64,000 bases of DNA from Apostichopus japonicus (lineage: Eukaryota; Echinodermata; Holothuroidea; Aspidochirotida; Stichopodidae): assembly GCF_037975245.1 (NCBI RefSeq), contig NC_092579.1:25651166-25715165 (forward strand), written 5' to 3'. Made by a program: the position numbers and the translations under genes. The notes under the pieces were generated by a model. It saw nothing but the letters and a program-made list of their open reading frames with translations. It ran no database searches and had not been told where the DNA came from. Below are positions 1 to 13,219 of this stretch, piece by piece; the stretch's first letter is position 1; each line of letters starts with the position of its first letter.

Positions 1-365
1 CTAGGCCTAGCCTAGATCATAGACAAGAAATTAACTAGTCTTGTACTTCTAGTACTAGTATCTAGTTCTAGTATCTAGGATTCTACTATTACTACTACTA
101 AGTACCAGTAGTAGTACTGTAGTAATTGCATTGCGATCAGACTTCACTGAATGTAATAAAATCATGCAGGCTAATGTAGCCTACTGATGTAAATGTAGCT
201 TACAAATGCTACAGAAGTTGCAAAGCTAGTGTACCCAATAAATGTGAAGCTGAGTAAAAAATGTTTGGTTGAAAATAATTTGGGCGAAATAATTCACCCA
301 TCATTACCTACAGAACGATAGCCTAGAAATATACATGCATGTTGCTTCCTACTCTTCCTATACGG
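1..365. other. Non-coding, CTAG/ACTA-rich low-complexity DNA
   Basis: Short degenerate repeats of CTAG, AGTA and ACTACT fill the first 130 bases. No convincing exon is seen. LINE homology begins near the end of this stretch. Confidence 0.4.
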
Positions 366-1915
366 ATGCAATCCATCCGTATTTGTTGAAGACTTTTGCA
401 CACTATTTCTGAGTTCCACAGTCTCTCGTTGATTTTTAGTAAATTTATGGATCAAGGTTATGTTCCTAGGGACTGGAGATGTGCTAATATTACCCCAATT
501 TTCAAGAAGGGTGATAAGACTAAGCCCTGTAATTATAGGCCCGTTAGTCTCACTAGTGTAGTTTGTAAGGTCATGGAGTCTATTGTTAAAAAGTCTTTGG
601 TCTGTCACTTCAGCAGTCAGTCTTTGATCAGAGAGTCTCAGCATGGCTTTTGTCAAAAAAGGTCTTGTCTCACTAATATCCTTGAGTTTATGGAAGATGT
701 AACAAGCTCACTAAATAGGCAGAGGTCTGTAGATGTTGTGTTCCTGGATTTCCAGAAGGCCTTTGATAAAGTTCCCCACCAGCGTCTTTTACTTAGGCTG
801 AAGAGAATGGGTGTCATAGGGAAATTACTGTCTTGGGTCGGGAATTGGCTTGGTAATAGGGAACAGAGGGTGGTAATTAATGGCTGTGCTTCTTCTTGGC
901 AGAACGTTACTAGTGGGGTTCCACAAGGGTCTGTATTAGGTCCCCTGTTGTTTGTTGCCTATATAAATGACATCGACGGAGATATTTTGTGTACAGCTAA
1001 GAAGTTTGCTGATGACACCAAATTGTATTCTGAGGTCTCTTCCAAAAGCGATTCTGAGAAATTTCAAGCGGATTTAGATAAGATTTTTTCCTGGTCTCAG
1101 GGGTGGCAAATGCTTTTTAATATTGATATATGTAAGGTAATGCACATTGGTAGTAGTAACCAAAAGTTTACATACAATCTAAATGGTGTGGAGTTACAGG
1201 AGGTCTCTGTTGAAAGAGACCTAGGTATCTACATTGACTCGTCTCTGCAACCTTCCAAACATTGTCTTGAAGCTGCTAAAAGAGGTAATAGGGTTTTAGG
1301 TATGATCAAGAGGAACTTCAGTTTTCTGAAAGAGGACATCGTAGTTAGGCTTTATAAGCAGTTGGTTAGGCCTCGTCTGGAGTATGCTGTGCAGGCTTGG
1401 AACCCTTATTTTGCTAAGGATAAGGAAGTACTTGAAAAGGTCCAGAGGAGGGCTACTAGGATGATTAGTTCCTTAAAGAGGGTTCCTTATTATAGGCGGT
1501 TACAACTGTTGAATCTCACCACACTGGAGCTTAGGAGGTTACGTGGGGACTTGATCCAGGTTTTCAAGATTGTGTATGGTTCGACAATTTATCCTTTACC
1601 GACTTTTTCATGTTTGCAAACAGTAGTTGTACTAGAGGTCATTGTCTTAAACTTCAAAAGTCGCATAGTAGGATTAATATTCGGCATAACTTTTTTTCTA
1701 ATATAGGGTTGTGAATGAGTGGAATAGTTTACCTGAGAAAGTTGTACTTGCAAGTAGTGTCAATGGGTTTAAGAATGCTTTGGAAAAGCACTTTAAGCAT
1801 TGTAATCGGGTCTGAGTGTTTGTGTCTTCAGTTTTTTTCCCTCTCTTTATAGGGTCCTTGATGGGGACTTAAGTGTCCCTCCTGATCCTTTTTTCTACTA
1901 AACTAAACTAAACTA
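366..1915 (+). mobile_element. 5'-truncated CR1/jockey-like non-LTR retrotransposon
   Basis: This is the 3' part of a LINE: most of the reverse transcriptase, the C-terminal region, a short 3' UTR and a microsatellite tail of about four TAAAC-type units at 1895-1915. CR1/Rex-type elements usually end in such short repeats rather than poly(A), which supports the assignment. The endonuclease and ORF1 are missing, as expected from incomplete target-primed reverse transcription. Weak RT homology (DAIHPYLLKTFAH) starts near 366, in a different frame from the main ORF. I could not find a target-site duplication because the 5' junction is unclear. It is a dead copy. Confidence 0.8.
396..1706 (+). 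pseudogene. Reverse transcriptase of a CR1/jockey-like LINE, frameshifted
   Basis: The open frame covers 436 codons and carries a near-complete RT. The fingers motif ITPIFKKGD is at about residues 32-40, the first catalytic Asp is in VVFLDFQKAFDKVP (114-127), the motif SGVPQGSVLGPLLF is at 173-186, and the catalytic FADD is at 204-207. The thumb and C-terminal region contains RPRLEYAVQAWNP. Near position 1610 the reading frame shifts: the expected continuation (SSCTRGHCLKLQK, then VVNEWNSLPEKV and a stop near 1815) lies in other frames. A second frameshift sits at about 392, upstream of the apparent start, so the listed ATG is not a real start. The catalytic residues survive but the copy cannot make a full ORF2. 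The exact clade is uncertain. Confidence 0.85.
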
Positions 1916-1916
1916 C

Positions 1917-2782
1917 TCATTCCTAAGCTGGGATGGGCTAGGTTATTTTGGGCCTAACCTTACAAGTTACAGCGCACCATCCTGCTTCTATATTACGCTG
2001 ATAGCCTACATTGATGATGCGAACTTGAATGCTCGATAAATTGTGTAAGCCCACCACTGTTCAACGCAGCTCAGCCATCTTTATAAAAGTGTACTTCTTA
2101 AATTTATAAACTAACTGAATCCACGTACCTTATTTTTTGTCAAATTACGTCTTCAGGGATGCTACAGTTTATAGTACATACCGACCATTCGATTCTCGTC
2201 GGTGTGTGTGGTATACACAGTTAGTTACCGCTAGCGCTACACTGTACATATGCCAAAACGTTGGAACATATACCTTTTGTACATATGGCATGCGCATGCC
2301 TCGGGTCCTTGCATCTAAAATTTGGTAACTGTATTAGTATATCTCATATATATGTTTTATTAGTGTTTGTGTCAACTGTTTCACTAGCGTATGATACAAG
2401 TAGTCTTAAAATACAACTATTGACAGCTTTGCAATGAAGATATACCTATCAAACTTTTCCGTAAAACACGAAAAACATGAAATCCTCTTTTTAACCCAAT
2501 TTGAAATCGCTAACATATACGTCATTGAACTTCAACACGTGGTTAATGGTTGTAGACCACATGTTACACATCCAGGAATGAAACACAAAATTGATGGCGC
2601 TCTCCGGAATAAGGAACAGTATTTACATTGTGTGATATGTACCTACAAGTGGTCGCAAATATTGCTCAAACAATACGTAGACACGAAATTGTCGACGTAA
2701 TGTAGAATGTAGAATGTATATATATACATATAAATGAAAATCGTAATGAGTTGGAAAATCAAGAACAGTGCAAAAACTTTCA
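1917..2782. other. Intergenic DNA with no recognised gene
   Basis: AT-rich sequence. Two short open frames (2137-2328 and 2434-2700) have no recognisable motif, and I see no splice or domain evidence for them. Confidence 0.35.
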
Positions 2783-4276
2783 ATATATATATACTATATA
2801 TGGTCTATCATAACGCGTGTGCGTGTATGGACACCTTAAACAATTGTAAAATTGTGCTATGGAACCAACTGTGGCTGGTCTTGAACTCGACCGAGTCGTC
2901 GGGGAACATGACGCATTTCGGGATGGGGGCGACCGCCCCCCCCCCCGAGCAATTTTTTTTATGATATCGCTAGTAATTTCAAAATAGACATGCTTAGAAC
3001 TTACAAGGCATGGGAAGTGTCATTTCCAGCGATATGGGAGGCATTTTCGGCCAAAATTTTCTTATACGCTTCGCGCCAACCCATGGTGGCGCTACGCTTA
3101 GATAGTTTGCCTACAGGCTTCGCTCCTCCCTTGGCAAATCACTCGCTATACGCCTGTTCGAATTTGTAAAGCAAAGAGCAGATATCACATCATATCAGTG
3201 AGCATAAAATGCATGTTCCAGGATGAATAGCCTCAAAACTGTCTTTGTGTGTAGTCAAAGGCGTAGGAGCCCAATTGGATTTTGGGGCGGTAACGACTTG
3301 CCCGAAAATTATAACCAAAATTTTTCGCGCGCTTCGCGCGCGTTCAACTAGTCAATATCATATAAGCAAGCATCGGTTGTTACATCGCATGGCATCGTGT
3401 ACCGTACGGTCCGTGAAAGTTGCGCAGTATACCACGGGATGCTAATGTAAACAACGGCGAAATGTTTAGAAGCTTAGAACTTTATTTTAATTACCAAGGA
3501 GATAACTTTTAAAGTATTCATTTCCTTAAGACACATCCTTGCTATTTATTTTTCTTTCAGTAGGTGCCCGAAAAATTCTCAGCATATTGCTCGAATTTTC
3601 AGGGGGAAAATTGGGTTGGGGGGGGGGCTGCAGCCCCGCCTCCTACGCCTATGTGTGTAGTATTCGGTTTCGAAATATCTAATATCGGAAATATCTGCTA
3701 TTTTTCATTTCCTTCAACCAAGTTTTATAATAGCCGTTATAACAGGTTGCAATATTTGTACACCTATAAATTAACTGTGTCGGAATTTTCGAATATTTCC
3801 TCAGGCTGACCAACATTCTTCGTCATACTTCCCTCTACCCGTGCAATTTTGACCTGTCTGTAAGGGGTTCAAGGAGGTTTTTTATATATTGCTTGTCCAT
3901 AGATTGAATTTTCTGCAACATTATGGGTATGTTTTCAAGTGAGTTTATTCACGAGAAATGGGAATTTTTAAATTCTCAACAAATAATGGGCTTTAAACCT
4001 TGAAAAGTGGGGCTTTCGGATATTGTGGGCCGTAACGTAGAATCACCTACAAAAGCAATGATCCACAGGACATGCAATCAGGTCCAACATGATGTGTGAC
4101 TGGTGACAATCTTCAAAAAGGTTATGAATGGAAAAAAAATGAGAAGTGCCATTTCCGGTGATCTGGGGGGTATCAAAACCAGAAATTTTCTTGTACGCTC
4201 CGCGCCGACCGATGGTGGCGCTCCGCTTAGATAGTAATTCGCGCCCCCGGGTTAGAAAATCCTGGATACACCCCTG
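2783..4276 (+). mobile_element. Family A copy 1, truncated at its left end
   Basis: This matches the middle and right parts of the four complete family A copies described below. It begins around the shared TATATGGTCTATCATAACGCGTG segment and lacks the left terminus with its purine tract. The internal hairpin module (GCGCCAACCCATGGTGGCGC) is at about 3076-3098. A GC-rich palindrome lies at 3326-3342, a G-run at 3617-3627, and the second copy of the module at about 4200-4222. The right inverted end reads CCTGGATACACCCCTG at 4261-4276, two or three changes from the consensus. No coding capacity is seen. The left breakpoint is approximate. Confidence 0.8.
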
Positions 4277-5015
4277 TATATATATAGAAATGACAACACT
4301 CATTTTGTTCTCTTTGAGCCACTTTAACAAATACGCACGAGAGCTATAGTAGCAGGTAAATGATACAATACAACACACGCTAGAACCTGAAATGTTTGAA
4401 ACGTGGGAACTAACTTAACTGGTCAAAAAAACGTCAGCAGGGAAAGTTAATAGAAAATATAGATTTTTGGAAGCTTATAAATTATAAAGTTAAAAGTTGA
4501 AGGTTTACAGTCTTGTATGAGGCTAATGCCTCCTCACACGACTTTACAACTTAACCCCTGGTCATTGGTAACTTGTCACACCCACACACCAAAGTGTGCA
4601 CAATTCAATCAATCTCTCCTGGGGCACCACCACCACCACGTGTCCCCCGGGGGACTTCCCATAGGGTGCAGCCACAAACCGGCGCACGCAACTATATTTA
4701 CAAGTTACCAAGACTTCGTGTGCGAACCACGTGACTTTGTGAATGGTCCTCGCCACACATTGTGGCCGTTTTTCTTTCTTCTGGAGGGCCGAAAATGCAA
4801 TAAAGTAATACATATCCCTACATATATAGGCACTACGCAAGTGCATTAAGTTATTCCCATAACGTACGATATTCCTATTCCGCGAACGACACATAATGGT
4901 CCACACTTTTTGCCAGCAAATATCCATAAAAAGTTTTTGTTTGTCAAATAATAATTTTGCGAAAGAACACGTTTCGTTTTACTTCATGCTCTTTCCGTAG
5001 GATATACCCTTAAAA
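4277..5015. other. Intergenic DNA with no recognised gene
   Basis: Two overlapping open frames on opposite strands (about 4517-4927) show no domain or codon pattern that I recognise. Nothing else is supported. Confidence 0.3.
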
Positions 5016-5019
5016 CTTA

Positions 5020-5510
<491 letters not shown>

Positions 5511-5857
5511 AATTTATAAATAGTTGAAGATTGGTTAGCTTGATTAACGGGGAGGTACTGCATGTGTTTGAATTTCAAAACTGTTCGATGCGATTTCCTG
5601 GCATCTGGCAATCAAGATAAGTATACACCAAGAAACATTTTTGTTGTATGGAACGAGAAAAAGGCCTCGATATATTTCGTCGTACCTAAACTTTATGTCG
5701 ATGTACATAAATTATACGTTGTTGTTAGATGTAACCGTACTGAAAACATACGTCGCTGGTGTCAACAGAAATGATGGTGGATTTGCTAAAGCCAATATCT
5801 AAGGTACTCATATGCAAATGAGGAAGAGTTTCAGGCGTATCTGGATGCACCGATGGC
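5511..5857. other. Non-coding spacer
   Basis: No recognisable gene or repeat is seen between the AT microsatellite and the following MITE. Confidence 0.3.
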
Positions 5858-5865
5858 ATGCCAGT

Positions 5866-6223
5866 CAGTGGCGTAGGAAGGTACTTTTGAGTGGGGGGCT
5901 GAAGACTGATGGCCGGCCTGGGGGAGGGGTCTAAGGGTGCCCCCCTCCCCCTTTGGAGTTTTTTGCATTTCCAGATAGCCTCAGATGCAATTTGGTGCAA
6001 TATAGCACACTTCAACACCCACTCCATTTTGTAAACTTAATTTTGTATTTTCACCAGGCCTTAGATGCAATTTGGTGCTCCAAATGAGATTTTTTTTTCT
6101 CATTTGGAAATGAAAAAGGGGTTTTCTGACTTGCGAAGCGGGGGGCGGAATGATACTTCCGCCCCTCCACATTTTTCACTGGGGGGGCTGGCGCCCCCAG
6201 CCCCCCCGGTTCCTACGCCCTTG
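5866..6223. mobile_element. hAT-like MITE (element C)
   Basis: The ends are imperfect inverted repeats: CAGTGGCGTAGGAAGG on the left and GGTTCCTACGCCCTTG on the right, the reverse complement of CAAGGGCGTAGGAACC. The interior has complementary G-rich and C-rich runs and no coding sequence. The eight bases on each side match at only four positions, so the target-site duplication has decayed or the assignment is not exact. A partly similar G/C-rich interior occurs near 15345-15420. Confidence 0.6.
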
Positions 6224-6231
6224 ACTACCGT

Positions 6232-7640
6232 ACATGTAACGCGCACATTGGCAAAATCAAGCAACAGTACTACAACTGAGTCGGGTCAGTATCAGTGTCC
6301 GTTAGCAGTACTCTACGTCTCGTGCATGTCGGTGTATTTAAAGCTCGAGAAATGACGTCCTTCGAAATAGACGAAATATTACAACAGCATGTTATTGTAG
6401 TGTATTACTGGTCAAGTGAACGATACCTACATGACTGGAAAATAATACCATGAACAACCGAAAAGGTTCTTCCTAATACTGAAAGGACTTCACGCGTACT
6501 ACAATACTGCGTAATTGCAGGCAAATGCAGTTCTAATTGACACTGGGTTTCTCGCCAATCACGATATGGCTGAAATGTTGACCACTAGCTCGCGGAGAAG
6601 ACCTGCACAGTCTGCAAGTTAGACCACTGTTCGACCACGAGTGCTAATTTTGCTAGCATTAGGAATAAGCAGTCGCCACAAACCTAATTTTGAAACATCA
6701 GCTAAGTCTTACAATTTAATCTCCTCTTATTTCCCGTGCAAGTATCTTTCGTGATGTTTCAGAACATAAACTTCGCATATTAAAGGGAAACCAATAAGTT
6801 ATCCAGCATGAATTTAGCGAATCGGTAACAAACATTTTGTCACATGATTAGAAAGAGCCATACACGAATTAGGATACTGGGTATTCTAATTCAAAGTGCG
6901 GTGACTTTACTTACATTTATATGAAAATACAAGATGTACGTGTTGATTATCACCACCTTTGTGTAGTAACACTCATATCAGTCATATAGCTAAGCCACAG
7001 CCATCACACCAATGGAAGTGAAGTGAGTTAGCTATAATTTCATTACTTCAGGAATTCTGACCCTAACACGCATAGTCAATCAAATCTGCGGGTAACTGCA
7101 ACTCTTCCTCGCGCGAGAGACAGACGCTATGGCACCGGCCTTGCGCATCGATGGTTATCAATGACAGGGCATACACGTACATAGGTAGGGGTATGCCTTT
7201 CGATACGCATAACAAGTGTTGCATGGCAATCCAATACTCTGAGTATGGATACTCAATACTCAATCCAATACTCTACAGTAATCCGATCACGTTTCAGTTT
7301 ATAGCTTTACCAAATTTGTAATTAGTCATTTCACAAAGCGTCAAAATATTAGGTCGTATGCCTAAAAATACGCGACCGGAAGCACAATAAACACTTGAAA
7401 GTTTCGTTCCTTACCCCTTCTCGTATCAAGGATTCTTTCACTTCACTGGCGTTCGTGAAGTGCAAGAGTATTATATCGACCATTGTGAATATGCTAGAAT
7501 ATCACCGCACATGGCGGTGTGGGGGGGGGGGGGTGTACGGTACGATAAACACGTACGTACGGTATACACGTATGTACGGTATACCGTATACGACCGGTTC
7601 GACGCCGTGTGAAGCCGCTCGAAATGACATGCCATTTGTG
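6232..7640. other. Intergenic DNA with no recognised gene
   Basis: Mostly unique-looking AT-rich DNA. A short stretch near 7220-7275 repeats CAATACTC-type words, and a G-run with TACGGTA-type words lies at about 7515-7600. No exon is supported. Confidence 0.35.
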
Positions 7641-7651
7641 CATGGCCAGAC

Positions 7652-8228
7652 CAAGGGCGGCGGAACCGGGGGGGCACAGGGGGCACGTGCCCCCCCACTT
7701 TTCCTCAAGTTAAAAATGTGCCCTTTTTCTACATAAAAATTGAGGTGTCTCAAGTTAGCATGAGGCCAGGGAACCAGAATGAACACTCGGGAAGGGCCGT
7801 TTCCGGCCATCTGAGGGGTTTGTAAAACCAAAAATTTTCTTGTACGCTCCGCGCCAACCGATGGTGGCGCTCCGCTCAGATAGTCGTGCATACAACTTTG
7901 CAAATCCTGGCTACGCCCTGACTTTCAATGAATTTCTGTGGGTCAAACTCAAAGCTATTTCGAATGGGAAAAATTTGTTAAGATATTAACGTAATCCTTG
8001 TTTCCCAATTTGCACATTGGATATTGCAGTGCTAGTATATATGCATATTTTCCTTGAGGGGAGGGGGGGGGGGGGGGCGTTGATGGAGTAGTGTATACGC
8101 AAATAAGATTATACAATAAGAGTTATAAAGGGTACTAATTATATGGCTGTATCAGTCCAATCGAATTTCTGCAAAGTGCCCTTTGATGTCGGTGCCCCCC
8201 CAGAATAAAAGTGCTTCCGCCGCCCTTG
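7652..8228. mobile_element. hAT-like MITE, element B copy 1
   Basis: Perfect 14-bp inverted ends, CAAGGGCGGCGGAA and TTCCGCCGCCCTTG, are flanked by a perfect 8-bp direct repeat GGCCAGAC (7644-7651 and 8229-8236). An 8-bp duplication and a CA-starting inverted end fit the hAT superfamily. There is no transposase, so it is non-autonomous. Inside, at about 7850-7870, is the same hairpin module (GCGCCAACCGATGGTGGCGC) found repeatedly in family A, followed by a second hAT-like end, CCTGGCTACGCCCTG, near 7905-7920. Element B copy 2 lies in the opposite orientation at 48694-49345. Confidence 0.85.
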
Positions 8229-8236
8229 GGCCAGAC

Positions 8237-9022
8237 ACGCATATGAGCACCTTTGATACTGACCTTCGTAATAGAACATCATTAATGTTAACATCAGCTA
8301 CCTATGTTTTCAGCACAGCGAGATCTACTGTAGAAACAACGATGTTTATTTTAGGTAGAGCGACATATTCTTTTGTTATAGCGACGTATGGTTTCAGTAC
8401 GACAACTTAAACTTTATATACAATTATATATGTCGTGGTCCTTTTGGCGTTCCATATTGTTATAGTATCGTGCACAATTATGCAATGTGACCACTCTGCA
8501 ATTTCGGAATCTATGCTAGCCAGTAATTATGATCATGTATATATCTGGCAATATGGCCAACATTAGGAAAATCCGAGTGCATCCATTAAAATTCATTAAA
8601 AATGAAACGTTCAAGCCTAAAAGGATGATATTATGCCCCCGTAATGATACACACTACGGAAGTATCTTCGTTGGGTGACGATCCGGATATCGAACGATGA
8701 TTAAAACTGTAATGTTGCTAAGGTGTTTCTTCATTCGAATAATCAAAATAGGGTGTTTTCTTAATTCGGCGAAGTTATTCTGGTAATTTGTACGTTCAAC
8801 TTACGATGCAATGTGACTGACTTGTACGACAAGAAATACAGGAACTGCTGGACGGCACTGCTCGGAACATGGCTGATGTCATCATTCATTTTCATGTGGT
8901 AATTCGATCTTAATTTAGCACAACGTGTATGCGCACTCGTTTAACCAATCATAATCTATAATTCTTCGTTCGACGAATGATCTCTCAGTGTGGTGTCTTA
9001 ACAGCCAATAGTCGACGTTGTT

Positions 9023-9028
<6 letters not shown>
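8237..9028. other. Intergenic DNA with no recognised gene
   Basis: No domain, splice pattern or repeat was recognised. The 75-codon open frame at 8183-8410 begins inside element B and is not supported. Confidence 0.3.
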
Positions 9029-9078
<50 letters not shown>

Positions 9079-9092
9079 TATATATATATATT

Positions 9093-9135
<43 letters not shown>
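9029..9135. repeat. (AT)n microsatellite
   Basis: About 105 bases of almost pure AT dinucleotide, with TTTAAA/TAAATA interruptions near 9073 and 9092. Confidence 0.95.
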
Positions 9136-9138
<3 letters not shown>

Positions 9139-9735
9139 ACCTACCAGTTATATAGTCCTCAATTACCAGTCATATTGATAGGACTTTTTCCTGAACATTT
9201 TTTTTTTGGCTGTTGTATAGTACAGCGACAGAGAATGTAAATTTGACCGTTTTTGGGGTGGGGGTGGGGGGGGGGGAGCGGCGAAAACTAGATCCAAGCC
9301 TGGAACTTCGGGATTTATTAGTGTTCAGCAGTACAACGACCTTGATACGACATATCCCGCATATACCCACAAAAGTTGGCAGGTCTGTCGAATACAGAAT
9401 CAGTCTCTTGAACCAACGAGCTGATATTTATTCTAGTTCTCAATGCCATCTCCCCGATTGGGACACTCCCCCTCAACCTTATTTTATTATGGGTAGCCTC
9501 GTTTACCAATAAAACCAGACTGCAAAATGCATTGAGGTGTCGATGACTTCAACGCACTAGACTTCTGCTTGTTAGTATATCCAGAACTAGCTGTTACAAT
9601 AACACTAGCATGATAACACAGGTCAGTCTAATGTACGTGGCTATACACACCTCCATAAAAACCTAGAGGGGTCTTGTACTCAATGTTATGAATCCAAACA
9701 CCAAGTGGTAGAGGTATCCACGATTTCCATCGTTA
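9136..9735. other. Intergenic DNA with a G-run
   Basis: There is a polymorphic-looking G-run near 9258-9277. No gene was recognised. Confidence 0.3.
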
Positions 9736-10762
9736 CATATCATGGCACTGGAGGTCAAAGGTCACCCAAATGCAGGTCGACTTATCAAAAATGTTCCCGT
9801 TGATGATGTGCACTCTGTCCTACAAAATTTTTGGCTACAATGTACACACATAATGTTATTGCTAGAAAGGTATCAAAACCAACCTTTGGCCCCTCATAAC
9901 TTGAAAACTGCGGGGTGTCCGATTGAAGCAGGAGTTGGTTTCCTCTATATAGCACAAAGAGCTCTATCATATATCAAAATGTTGACAAACTGTTTTTGTT
10001 TTGCCCGGTATCTACTAAAATGAGCATATTTTCAAAATTTGACCTTTGACCTTTTGACCTCGCGGTCAGATGTAGTTTGACACGCTGATTCCCAAAAGCA
10101 ACATGACAAGTCTGTACGACCATCCTAACTGTACTTACGAAGGTCGCACAGGGGTCAAACCATGGACACTTTTGATCGGAAATTACCTCTGAGATCCGAT
10201 TATGGCCACGAAAATTCAAATAACCAAATATCTAATACAGGTCACCGGAGGTCAACCTGAGGTCAAAAGTCACCTAGATGCAGGGCCACTACTTGATTAC
10301 AATGGTGTAACTCCCAACCTTGACGGACATTTTGTTCTCAGGTTATTGCAAAAATACTAGTTTTTGACCCCTGATTGACCTTTGTTTACCTTGGATCACA
10401 TGACCGTCATGTTTGGAAACGATCCCTTACCCCATCCACAACTACTCCCAAAATATCAACCATGTCGGACCCTGTCAATGGGAGTTATTGCTTGTTTTAA
10501 TATTTTGGTTTTTGGCCTCTAACTGACCTTTTGTGACCTTCACAGGCACCAAAAACAATATGGCACATCTACTCAATGTGGTACTCATATACACCAAATA
10601 TTAGATTGGTCCAAGCTTCCCTACTTGAGATATCGTGTTTACAAGCGAGGCGTCACATACACACACATATACACCCACACATACGCCATCGTGAATGCAA
10701 AGTTTACGATTATGATCGAAACCAAAAACAAATGTATTTATTAGCACAACCATGTGTTAAGT
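9736..10762 (-). repeat. Family G AGGTCA-rich dispersed repeat, minus orientation
   Basis: Read on the minus strand, this begins with a TGTG-rich tract and the segment CTTGTAAACACGATATCTCA (about 10625-10650). It continues through the TTGTTTTTGGTGCC segment (about 10545) into modules with AATAACTCCCA, GTTGATATTTTGGG, GGTCATGTGATCC and many AGGTCA words. The same order of segments occurs on the plus strand at 54535-57300, and a related start at 58985. No coding capacity is seen. The identity and source of the repeat are unknown to me. Confidence 0.7.
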
Positions 10763-10764
10763 CC

Positions 10765-13185
10765 CGGTAGGATGCCGCATGGGGTCTCCAGACAGGTAGT
10801 TTGCCATATCTTTTGTTAAATCCTATATATGCCGACCTGTTACACATTTAGTGTAAAATTTACTTTTTAAAGTCCGTCTGGTTTTTTATGCTTAATTTCT
10901 TGGTCATTAGATCAAAAGAAAACGAAAAAGGCAGAAGGGGATGCTATCTGAGTTGGCTGTATTCTTTTGTATCTTTTACAACAAAATATGTTAACATGAA
11001 ACAACAAATGTAGGTTACTCACTTTAATAAAAAAGGTATACATCTGTGTTGAACTCATGCATGAAGTTACCTGAGCACGTTATGGTATCCACGGCAAGTG
11101 ATTTAGCAACCCCCCCCCCCCCCGTCCCCACTCTCGAGTTACGAAACCCTATGGGCAGGGACTACTTCAGCACACCAGGAATCTCTCCCAATATGCATAT
11201 CTGCTACTCGAAGAACTGGCCCTATTGCAGTGTGACCATATTTTTGCAGGAAATCCGGGACATGATATCGCTGGAGCATTGCTATTAACCAGTAGGTGCT
11301 ACATGATGTAACTGGACACGTCTGATCACCTATTCCTATTTTAATTTTCCTACCGCATGAACCATAAACAATATGGTACACCAAGCTCTCAAGGGGAATA
11401 TCTGTGTATGGTATGTACTACAATATTGAGAAATATTTCTATGTTGCTGAGCTTAGGATAGACATTTACATTTCATTCGATGTGGTAGGCTATACTGCCC
11501 ACAAAATGAAATTCGTGCTGCTTATATTTATATTTGCTTCAAATGATTTTTCTCAGTCCCTCTGAAAAACATGCCCCTAAACGACTTTTGTCCCCTTTCA
11601 AGGTCAAGAAATGTACAGGTTGCTTTAACTTTCCTTTGATAGTCTCTTCAACACCACATTCGGTCAATTTCAATTTGGCTCTGGGGCCAAAATGTTTGGA
11701 ATCTTTAAAACACAATTTTTCGTCGCTAGCTCTTTCGATTTTGCCACAAAAGGGCATAAAACATTCGACCATAACATTTTTTTCTGATGCATTGTTTTCC
11801 CTAGACAATGGATGAGATGACAAATTTTATGACAATGGCAGATCAGAAGTTGATGATCTTAGCTTCCAATGTAGTGACCAAACTGTCTCTGCCATGTTTG
11901 GCAGATACAGTCCAACGGAGTACTGAAAATAAAATGATTTAAATGATGAAGACTAACAAATACCCCCATCCCCAACGATTCAACAACTAAACTTTTGGTT
12001 ATTCTTCTTGTTTTTGTGCTAATCATTTCCTTTTGTTTTACATTCCGTTCAGATGGACAGTGTAAGACATTTCTTAAAAGAGATAAATATTCCACACCGT
12101 CTTAGTTGGAAACAACATCATTTCAAAAACACCTTGTCCCCTGTAATCTGTTTTGACTGTCAAACCTTCTAGTCTTCCGGGGAGTAAATCACAGTTATTA
12201 ATCTGCGATGCCATCACGACAAATGCGTCTTTAAATATTTTACTTTCGTATTATGATATTTTTGATAATATTGTTGAGTTATCCTTGTAATCTGATACAT
12301 ATTTTAGAACCTTCGCTTAGCTACAAGCAAAGTTCTCTGTATTTATCATTTCATTGAAGTGAAACTTTTTTTGTTGGTTTGTTATTAATATTATTTTCCA
12401 CTGTGGATAACTGAATGAAATGTTATAAAGAATAACAAAACATCAATTTGATGTGATGACATCATTCAGCATACTGTTGCTAGATGCATTCACACACTAT
12501 CATCTTCCAATCTCACCAAAAATGCTATGCGAGAATGTGGGTTTTGACTATAAAATATACAAATTCAGGCTTGTTTGTTTAGCAACCAACTTCATCGTTG
12601 TAATAACAACAAAGTCACCGTCGTCACATAAATTTTGCTTATTTATTGAAATGAAAGCAGAAGAAGACATAAAAGAGAAAATAAAATCCCTTCAAGCAAC
12701 TCAACTTTCAAACTCCAGCGATAAGTCATACAACCATTTACGTTTATTGCTATTGGCGATGATACATCCCTATTGACATAAGCAATCGTCTATCGTAGGT
12801 CAGCAGAAAGAAAGCAAAAATCAAACAAAATGTCTTAAAGTGCCACATGTTTATTACCATCTAGTATTTTGTAATTTTTAAGCAAGTTCAAATTATTCGG
12901 CTGGTTCTGAACACGAAACAGTTGTTCTACAATTAAATACTAGAGTACCAATGGTATACATAAACCACCTGTGACGGGCACAGAATTTCAAAGGTTGACG
13001 GAGAGGAAAGGGGGGGGGGGGTGGGCGGTTCACATTCGCCATTGATTTTGGTAGGAGCATGAACCTTTAATGAACGGACTGCCCAGAAAACAAAATCAAA
13101 GTTAAGGAAGTCAAATGGTACATTTTAAGTAATATTTCGAGGCTACAATGATCCTTTGAGGCTAATTTGGATGATCACATCGTGT
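10765..13185. other. Intergenic DNA with no recognised gene
   Basis: AT-rich DNA with a C-run at about 11110 and a G-run at about 13010. An open frame occurs on both strands at 11534-11823 without any motif I know. Another at 12453-12776 is also featureless. Confidence 0.35.
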
Positions 13186-13219
13186 GCGCTGAGTAGGTCT
13201 AAATGTTAATGTTAATCCA

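Noticed and set aside
396-1706. A host reverse-transcriptase-like gene
   Set aside because: Frameshifts at both ends and a microsatellite tail show a truncated LINE.
3245-3445. Short open frames across family A copies (such as CARSVKVAQY-type)
   Set aside because: They recur in all copies but with shifts and stops, in line with non-coding repeat sequence.
5858-6231. 8-bp TSD for element C
   Set aside because: Only four of eight bases agree; not enough to claim.
11534-11823. A coding exon near 11.6 kb
   Set aside because: Both strands are open over the same 280 bases, with no motif or splice support.
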